From positions 1 through 11,769 of the forward strand of contig JALSHQ010000348.1 of NCBI GenBank assembly GCA_026982145.1: 11,769 bases of DNA. Reading direction: 5' to 3'. A program made the position numbers and the translations under genes. This document shows positions 6,868 through 11,769 of this stretch, piece after piece. This stretch comes from Gammaproteobacteria bacterium. Lineage in GTDB: Bacteria; Pseudomonadota; Gammaproteobacteria; SZUA-140. How positions within the stretch are numbered: the first letter of the stretch is position 1; each line of letters begins with the position of its first letter. The notes beneath the pieces are model-generated. The model searched no databases, had not been told where the DNA came from, and saw nothing but the letters and a program-made list of their open reading frames with translations.

Positions 6868-8364
6868 ATGAAGCAATCCCTACAGCTTAGGCTTGGACAA
6901 CAGTTAACGATGACGCCACAACTGCAGCAGGCGATACGCCTGTTACAGTTGTCGACCCTTGATCTTCAAGCAGAGATACAAGAAGCGCTTGAATCTAACC
7001 CCATGCTGGAGCTGACTGATGACGCAGCGGATGATTCCGCGTCAAAAGAGCCATCCAGTGAGGGTGACACTACTTCCGACGGCGCCGTTAATGATGCGAG
7101 TGCGGTTGACGGTAGTAGCGCGGGTGATGGTGATGTGGTTTCGCAACTTTCCGAAGCCGTGCCCGATGAACTGCCCGTGGATAGCTCCTGGGAAGACACC
7201 TTTGATAGCGTTATGCCGCAGACCTCTGCAAGTGCGCCGGCTGAGAGTAGTGACTATGAAAGTCAGGATGAGTCGGCCGAGTCACTGCAGGAACATCTGC
7301 TATGGCAGATGCGGCTGACCTCTTTTACCGATAAAGACATGGAAATTGCAGCGGCGATCATCGATGCTATTGATGACCAAGGCTATCTCACCTGCTCGCT
7401 GGAGGATATCTTTTCGGGGCTGCCCGAAGTGCTTGAAACCGAGCTTGATGAGATTGAGGCGGTGCTGCATCGGATCCATAATTTTGACCCCATCGGTATT
7501 GGCTCACGAGACTTGCAAGAGTGCATGCTGGTTCAACTCTATCATTTGAGTCCGGAAACACCATGGTTGGCAGAAGCGCGTAAGTTGATTACGGATCACC
7601 TTAAGTTACTGGGTGCGCGCGATTACAAACAGATTATGCGGCGCATGAAGTGCACACAAGATGAATTGAAAGCGATCATGGCACTGGTGCAGACACTTAA
7701 CCCGCGCCCCGGAACGATGGTTTCACCTAAACATGCTGAGTACATTGTGCCAGATGTGGTTGTAAAAAAAGATAATGGGGCGTGGAAGGTGGAGCTGAAT
7801 ACCGATGCACTGCCGCGGGTGCGTGTTAACAATGGTTATGCGAAGCTCGTAAAACGCGCCGATAATAGCGCCGATAACACCTATCTGAAAAGTCACTTGC
7901 AAGAGGCGAGGTGGTTTATTAAAAGCCTGCAAAGTCGCAATGATACCTTATTGAAGGTGGCGACCTGTATCGTTGAGCGCCAGCGTGGTTTTCTTGAGCA
8001 TGGTGAAGAGGCAATGAAGGCGTTAGTGCTTCATGATGTGGCTGAGGTTGTTGAGATGCATGAATCGACCATTTCTCGTGTGACCACACAAAAATATATG
8101 CATACACCGCGCGGTATTTTTGAATTAAAATATTTCTTTTCCAGCCATGTTGGTACGGCAAGCGGAGGTGAATGTTCCGCAACAGCAATCCGCGCATTGA
8201 TTAAAAAACTTGTGGCGGCGGAAAACCCGGAAAAACCATTAAGTGATAGTAAAATCTCACAAATTCTTGAAGATCAGGGGATCAATGTTGCTCGTAGAAC
8301 GGTTGCAAAGTATCGTGAGTCGATATCGATTCTCTCCTCAAGTGAGCGTAAACGTTTGACATAA
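6868..8364 (+). CDS. rpoN: RNA polymerase sigma-54 factor RpoN
   Basis: RpoN directs core RNA polymerase to -24/-12 promoters and needs AAA+ enhancer-binding activators. The 498-residue protein (E. coli: 477) has region I at 1-48 (LRLGQQLTMTPQLQQAIRLL, then LESNPMLE), which receives the activator signal. Region II at about 50-140 is strongly acidic: 25 Asp/Glu against one Lys in residues 51-140, and rich in Ser and Ala. The core-binding part of region III follows (IHNFDPIGIGSRDLQECM at 203-220; TLNPRPG). A helix-turn-helix lies at about 387-410 (VAEVVEMHESTISRVT) for -12 recognition. The RpoN box ARRTVAKYRE at 475-484 reads the -24 element. All parts are intact. The position between lptB and hpf is the classical one. 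Confidence 0.99.
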   Translation: MKQSLQLRLGQQLTMTPQLQQAIRLLQLSTLDLQAEIQEALESNPMLELTDDAADDSASKEPSSEGDTTSDGAVNDASAVDGSSAGDGDVVSQLSEAVPDELPVDSSWEDTFDSVMPQTSASAPAESSDYESQDESAESLQEHLLWQMRLTSFTDKDMEIAAAIIDAIDDQGYLTCSLEDIFSGLPEVLETELDEIEAVLHRIHNFDPIGIGSRDLQECMLVQLYHLSPETPWLAEARKLITDHLKLLGARDYKQIMRRMKCTQDELKAIMALVQTLNPRPGTMVSPKHAEYIVPDVVVKKDNGAWKVELNTDALPRVRVNNGYAKLVKRADNSADNTYLKSHLQEARWFIKSLQSRNDTLLKVATCIVERQRGFLEHGEEAMKALVLHDVAEVVEMHESTISRVTTQKYMHTPRGIFELKYFFSSHVGTASGGECSATAIRALIKKLVAAENPEKPLSDSKISQILEDQGINVARRTVAKYRESISILSSSERKRLT

Positions 8365-8379
8365 CATCGAGGTAAAAAA

Positions 8380-8727
8380 ATGCAAATAAATCTAACAGGT
8401 CATCATGTCGATATCACCCCAGCCATGCGCAGCTATGTTAATGAAAAGCTAGAGAAGCTCGCGCGCCATTTTGATGGTGTTGGAAACGTACATGTAGTGT
8501 TAGCCGTTGAAAAGATGGTGCAGAAAGCAGAGGCAAAGTTACATTTAAGTGGCGCAGATCTGTTTGCTGAAGCAGAGAGTGAAAATATGTATGCCGCGAT
8601 CGATGCGCTGGCTGACAAGCTAGATCGGCAAGTGATCAAACACAAAGAGAAACGTAAGGATCACCGTGGCCGTGGCAAAGGCTTCCCACTCAAGGATGAA
8701 GTGCAGGACGTGGTCGAACCCGAATAG
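8380..8727 (+). CDS. hpf: ribosome hibernation promoting factor, short type
   Basis: HPF binds the 30S decoding and mRNA channel region and inactivates ribosomes in stationary phase or starvation. The 115-residue product has the single S30AE/YfiA-type domain: MQINLTGHHVDITPAMRSYV at the N-terminus, KLEKLARHFD, the HVVLAVEKMVQKAEAKLHL strand pair, and ENMYAAIDALADKLDRQVIKHKEK, the basic helix that contacts 16S rRNA. It is about 20 residues longer than E. coli Hpf (95) through a tail RGRGKGFPLKDEVQDVVEPE, yet far too short to hold the dimerising C-terminal domain of long HPF. The ATG has a Shine-Dalgarno GAGG at 8369-8372. It is 15 bases after rpoN and so probably cotranscribed with it. Confidence 0.96.
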   Translation: MQINLTGHHVDITPAMRSYVNEKLEKLARHFDGVGNVHVVLAVEKMVQKAEAKLHLSGADLFAEAESENMYAAIDALADKLDRQVIKHKEKRKDHRGRGKGFPLKDEVQDVVEPE

Positions 8728-8774
8728 CGCTCATTCATTATAAAAATAACTTTTGTTAGCAAAGAAGATTAAGC

Positions 8775-9266
8775 ATGGAACTAAGTGATTTTTTTCTGCC
8801 TGAGAGCGTTATTGCCCAGAAGAAAATTAGCAGCAAAAAACGCGCGCTAGAGCAGCTTAGTGAACTGCTTGTCGCTGCCTCACCAACCCTGACTCAAGCC
8901 GAAGTGTTCGAAAGCCTGCTGGGCCGAGAACGCCTTGGGAGTACCGGGTTGGGGCATGGGGCAGCGATTCCTCACGGTCGGCTCAAGGCGCTCGAAAAAC
9001 CAGTGTGCGCTTTTTTACAGCTACAACAAGGGGTGGACTTTGACGCTGTAGACAACCAGCCCGTTGACCTGATTTGTGCACTGCTAGTGCCAGAAGAGTC
9101 TACAAGCGAGCACCTATCGTTGTTATCGATGTTGGCTGAAATATTCGGTGATGAATCGTTTTGCAAAGCGCTGCGAGCAGCGAGCAGCGATGCCATGTTA
9201 TTTCAGTTGCTGGTGCAGTGGCAGTCCGGCTATAACCTGAGCCAGCAAGCGCGTCCCTGCGCATAG
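8775..9266 (+). CDS. ptsN: nitrogen-regulatory PTS protein EIIANtr
   Basis: EIIANtr is the last phospho-acceptor of the nitrogen PTS (EINtr to NPr to EIIANtr). It transports no sugar; in other bacteria its phosphorylation state controls K+ uptake, sensor kinases and sigma-54-linked functions. The 163 residues (same as E. coli) form a PTS EIIA type-2 domain. The phosphorylated His67 lies in GHGAAIPHGRL (60-70), preceded by LLGRERLGSTGLG. Downstream blocks are DLICALLVPEESTSEHLSLL and LAEIFGDESFCKALRAA. The start ATG has a weak purine-rich AAAGAAG upstream. The short gap to hprK (5 bases from stop to ATG) suggests one transcript with the PTS genes that follow. Confidence 0.97.
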   Translation: MELSDFFLPESVIAQKKISSKKRALEQLSELLVAASPTLTQAEVFESLLGRERLGSTGLGHGAAIPHGRLKALEKPVCAFLQLQQGVDFDAVDNQPVDLICALLVPEESTSEHLSLLSMLAEIFGDESFCKALRAASSDAMLFQLLVQWQSGYNLSQQARPCA

Positions 9267-9271
9267 CTTTG

Positions 9272-10234
9272 ATGAATTCCTCACTGACTGTCAATCAACT
9301 GTTTGAGAGTCATGCAGAAAAACTAGCATTGAAATGGTCTGCGGGTCGATCTGGTCAAGGGCGGGCGGTGCGGTGCTCTATAGATGCGATCAAGGCGAAG
9401 GGCTATGCCGATATGCCGATGGTTGGACATCTCAACCTGATTCAACCGAGCCGGATTCAGGTGCTGGGTTGTACAGAATTGCGCTATCTTGAATCGCTAG
9501 GCAAAAACTCATACCACGATGCGCTGACTAAATTATTTGAAGAAACGCCTGCTTTTGTAGTGGTCGCTGATGATGTTGCCCCGACCGAAGACTTGAAGCA
9601 GCGGGCAGAGCAGGCAGCTACCGCCCTTTTTTCTTCAAGCCTTAAAAGTGACAAGTTGATCGATCACCTGAGCTATTATCTGACTGGCTTGCTGGCAGAG
9701 AGAACGACATTGCACGGTGTTTTTATGGAAGTGCGAGGGTTGGGTGTATTACTCACGGGGGAGAGTGGTGTCGGGAAAAGTGAACTGGCGTTAGAGTTAG
9801 TGACGCGCGGCCATCGCTTAATTGCAGACGATGCCCCTGAGTTTTCACGTGTAGCGCCGGATGTCATTAGAGGTGTTTGCCCTGAGCTGCTGCAAGGCTT
9901 TCTTGAAGTACGAGGGCTGGGTGTCTTAAATGTGCGGGCGATGTATGGTGACAGCGCCATTAAAAAAGATAAAAATTTACGCTTGATTGTGCATCTTAAA
10001 CCGATTGATGATGAGGATATTCGCAATATTGATCGACTGGTGGGCAGCCAGCAAAATGTAGAGATATTAGAAGTGGCGATCCCACACGTGATTCTGCCCG
10101 TCGCACCAGGGCGAGATCTTGCATTGTTGATTGAAGCGGCGGTGCGTAACCATATTCTCCGTTTAGGTGGATATGATGCGGCACAAGATTTTATCGAACG
10201 GCAAAAAGACTCTTTAACAAAAGGTCAGTTATGA
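9272..10234 (+). CDS. hprK: HPr kinase/phosphorylase HprK
   Basis: HprK phosphorylates a serine of HPr with ATP or pyrophosphate and removes it by phosphorolysis, thereby setting how much HPr is free for PEP-driven transfer. The 320-residue product matches the usual length. The N-terminal domain ends near residue 130. The catalytic domain has LHG with His148, Walker A GESGVGKS (163-170), RGHRLIADD with Asp186-Asp187, and the family signature EVRGLGVLNVRAMYG (212-226). All these residues match the active enzymes of Gram-positive bacteria, so both activities are expected. ATG at 9272 was preferred to the adjacent TTG at 9269. Its likely substrate, an HPr with Ser46, is encoded three genes downstream. 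The stop overlaps the rapZ start in ATGA. E. coli has no hprK at this place. Confidence 0.96.
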   Translation: MNSSLTVNQLFESHAEKLALKWSAGRSGQGRAVRCSIDAIKAKGYADMPMVGHLNLIQPSRIQVLGCTELRYLESLGKNSYHDALTKLFEETPAFVVVADDVAPTEDLKQRAEQAATALFSSSLKSDKLIDHLSYYLTGLLAERTTLHGVFMEVRGLGVLLTGESGVGKSELALELVTRGHRLIADDAPEFSRVAPDVIRGVCPELLQGFLEVRGLGVLNVRAMYGDSAIKKDKNLRLIVHLKPIDDEDIRNIDRLVGSQQNVEILEVAIPHVILPVAPGRDLALLIEAAVRNHILRLGGYDAAQDFIERQKDSLTKGQL

Positions 10235-11091
10235 GATTATTAGTGCTCAGTGGGCTTTCCGGTGCAGGCAAAAGTATTGCGCTACAAGCACTTGAAGATC
10301 TTAATTTTTACTGTGTCGATAACTTACCTGTAGGGCTACTGCCGGGGTTTGTCGCTCAAATGAGAGTGATGGCAGGGCGGCAGGAAGTCACAGATATTGC
10401 GGTCGGCATTGATGCGCGCAATATGTTGGATGATTTGCAAAACTTTAGTTTGGTGCTTGATAACATCAAAGAGCAAGGCATTAGCTGCGAAGTGCTGTTT
10501 ATCGTCGCGAGCGATAATGCGTTAATTAAACGCTTTAGCGAAACACGCCGTAAACACCCTTTAACCGGTGGTGATATCCCCTTGGTTGAAGCGATTGCAG
10601 CGGAGCGTCACTTGTTGACGCCGATCGCAGATTGCGCCGATCTTCATATTGATACCAGTCAAACAAATGTACATCAACTACGAGATCTAGTGCGTGAACG
10701 GATTGGGCGGAACTCAAGCTCAGCATTGTCATTGCAGTTTTTGTCTTTTGGTTTTAAACATGGCCACCCGATTGATGCTGATTTTGTATTTGATGTGCGC
10801 TGCCTACCCAATCCGCATTGGGTGCCAACGTTGCGCTTGAAAACAGGAAGGGATGATGAAGTTATCGCGTTTCTGGGAGAGCAAGCGGCAGTGAAAGAGA
10901 TGTTGGCTGATATTACCCATTTTGTCGCACGCTGGGTACCTAGTTTTGAAGCGGAAAATCGAAGCTATTTAACCGTGGCCATCGGTTGCACTGGTGGGCA
11001 GCATCGCTCAGTTTATCTGGCTGAAACATTAGCGGCTCACTTTAAGCAGGAGAGGGAAGGGGTGTTAATTCGTCATCGTGAACTTTCATGA
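10231..11091 (+). CDS. rapZ: RNase adapter / nucleotide-binding protein RapZ
   Basis: RapZ (YvcJ/YhbJ family) has an N-terminal P-loop domain and a C-terminal domain that senses glucosamine-6-phosphate; in E. coli it delivers the small RNA GlmZ to RNase E and so controls glmS. The 286-residue product shows Walker A GLSGAGKS (8-15), ALEDLNFYCVDNLP (20-33), VGIDARN (58-64), then FGFKHGHPIDADFVFDVR (173-190), LPNPHW (192-197) and the metabolite-site motif IGCTGGQHRSVYLAE (251-265). It ends at RHRELS, without the basic KRKP-type tail of E. coli RapZ that is needed for RNA binding. The start overlaps the hprK stop (ATGA) and has AAGG at 10221-10224 as ribosome site. Its stop overlaps the EIIA start the same way. 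Confidence 0.97.
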   Translation: MRLLVLSGLSGAGKSIALQALEDLNFYCVDNLPVGLLPGFVAQMRVMAGRQEVTDIAVGIDARNMLDDLQNFSLVLDNIKEQGISCEVLFIVASDNALIKRFSETRRKHPLTGGDIPLVEAIAAERHLLTPIADCADLHIDTSQTNVHQLRDLVRERIGRNSSSALSLQFLSFGFKHGHPIDADFVFDVRCLPNPHWVPTLRLKTGRDDEVIAFLGEQAAVKEMLADITHFVARWVPSFEAENRSYLTVAIGCTGGQHRSVYLAETLAAHFKQEREGVLIRHRELS

Positions 11092-11489
11092 GTGTTGCAC
11101 TGTTGGTCGTTACGCATGGCAAAGTAGGGCAGGCGCTGCTTGATGCGGCGGATGCGATGTTGGCAGGAACAGCGCTGAACGTGTGTGCCGTGGCTGTCTC
11201 AAATCAGTGTGACCCTGACGAAGTGGCGCAGCATATCGGCGCCTCTATTACACGTATTAATCAGGGTGATGGCGTGTTGGTGTTAACCGACATCTACGGC
11301 GCGACACCGAGTAATATTGCAATGAAACATCAAGCAGATGCGGCGGGTATCATGATGGTAGCAGGGGTGAATTTGCCGATGCTCATTCGAGTGCTGAACT
11401 ACCCAGACCTGAGTATTGAGCAGTTACTTGAAAAGGCGCTGAGCGGTGGTCGTGATGGGATTTTCCGCTGCCAGAGCGATGCGGGTTAG
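11088..11489 (+). CDS. PTS EIIA component, mannose/fructose family
   Basis: This 133-residue protein is a lone EIIA domain of the mannose (PTS-EIIA type 4) family. The phosphorylated residue should be His10 in LLVVTHGKVGQALLDAA (5-21). Further family marks are GVLVLTDIYGATPSN (62-76), the flavodoxin-like core, and VAGVNLPMLIRVLNY (91-105). No EIIB, EIIC or EIID is fused or visible nearby, so a sugar-uptake role is doubtful and a regulatory role as an alternative phosphate acceptor from HPr is more likely; that is inference. It overlaps rapZ through ATGA and has no strong ribosome site of its own, which fits translational coupling. The HPr gene follows after 8 bases. Known in proteobacteria as ManX-like or EIIAMan next to ptsH/ptsO. 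Confidence 0.94.
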   Translation: MSVALLVVTHGKVGQALLDAADAMLAGTALNVCAVAVSNQCDPDEVAQHIGASITRINQGDGVLVLTDIYGATPSNIAMKHQADAAGIMMVAGVNLPMLIRVLNYPDLSIEQLLEKALSGGRDGIFRCQSDAG

Positions 11490-11497
11490 CTGCGATT

Positions 11498-11767
11498 ATG
11501 GTCAGAGCAGAGGTCAGCATCATTAATAAGCTGGGGCTGCATGCGCGCGCCGCCGCTAAATTTGTAACGCTTGCTGCAAGCTTTAATAGTGAAATAAAAG
11601 TGAAGCGTGGTAGCCGTTCTGTTAACGGTAAAAGCATTATGGGGGTGATGATGCTGGCTGCCGCCAAAGGAACGCAAATTGAGATTACGGCCGCAGGTGA
11701 TGATGAGCGATTGGCGATAGCGCAACTAGAGCAGCTTGTTGCGCAACGTTTTGGTGAGGGTGAGTAG
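11498..11767 (+). CDS. HPr-family phosphocarrier protein
   Basis: HPr takes phosphate from enzyme I at a histidine and passes it to EIIA proteins, here probably both EIIANtr and the mannose-type EIIA. The 89-residue product is full length. His15 lies in KLGLHARAAAKFV (11-23) and Ser46 in SVNGKSIMGVMMLAAAKG (41-58), the numbering known from Bacillus subtilis HPr. The Ser46 context KSIMGVM closely resembles that of genuine HprK substrates. By position next to rapZ it corresponds to E. coli npr (ptsO); the presence of hprK would equally justify ptsH, so no symbol is given. The stop lies two bases from the window end. An enzyme I gene (ptsI or ptsP) would be expected next but cannot be seen. Confidence 0.96.
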   Translation: MVRAEVSIINKLGLHARAAAKFVTLAASFNSEIKVKRGSRSVNGKSIMGVMMLAAAKGTQIEITAAGDDERLAIAQLEQLVAQRFGEGE

Positions 11768-11769
11768 TC

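Noticed and set aside
7019..7318. A 99-codon + strand frame inside rpoN
   Set aside because: It overlaps rpoN in another frame, is Arg/Met/Pro-rich in the way of a shadow frame, and has no family likeness.
8739..8744. TATAAA as a -10 box upstream of ptsN
   Set aside because: No -35 hexamer is found at 16-19 bases upstream; the AT-rich gap alone is not enough.
1..11769. Mobile elements, tRNA or rRNA genes, CRISPR arrays
   Set aside because: No transposase or integrase frames, no repeat-spacer pattern and no tRNA-like cloverleaf were seen; almost all bases lie in conserved genes.

Overview
The window reads as a conserved chromosomal segment of a gammaproteobacterium. All 15 genes lie on the + strand, tightly packed, with no mobile element, RNA gene or CRISPR array visible. 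The assignment rests on the gene set: a chorismate lyase (ubiC) next to ubiA, and the lptC-lptA-lptB-rpoN-hpf-ptsN-rapZ order known from Escherichia coli. The hprK gene and the linked mannose-type EIIA point away from enteric bacteria and towards a non-enteric lineage. No species can be named from the sequence alone.

Layout. Positions 2-2062 hold the 3' part of recG (replication fork and recombination helicase). After a 96-base gap with a possible promoter come ubiC (2159-2725) and ubiA (2780-3643), the first two dedicated steps of ubiquinone synthesis. A YrbG-type Ca2+/Na+:cation exchanger follows (3686-4657). Next is a 70-residue heavy-metal-associated (HMA) protein (4694-4906), sitting where E. 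coli has kdsD and kdsC. Then come lptC, lptA and lptB (4954-6769), parts of the lipopolysaccharide transport bridge and its ATPase. rpoN (sigma-54, 6868-8364) and hpf (ribosome hibernation, 8380-8727) follow.

The last third is a compact regulatory phosphotransferase (PTS) block: ptsN (EIIANtr), hprK (HPr kinase/phosphorylase), rapZ, a mannose-family EIIA, and an HPr-like carrier that ends two bases before the window does. The HPr has both His15, the PEP-dependent site, and Ser46, the HprK site. Two start/stop overlaps of the ATGA type join hprK to rapZ and rapZ to the EIIA gene, so these are probably one transcript with coupled translation. No sugar permease (EIIB/EIIC) is visible, so the block looks regulatory. 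It could link PEP and ATP status to nitrogen, envelope and cell-wall precursor control, but that link is inference.

Nothing here is clearly a new system. The points most worth a second look are the replacement of kdsDC by an orphan HMA protein inside the LPS operon, the HprK-containing PTS module next to rpoN, a RapZ without the basic C-terminal tail that binds small RNAs in E. coli, and the odd start of lptC.
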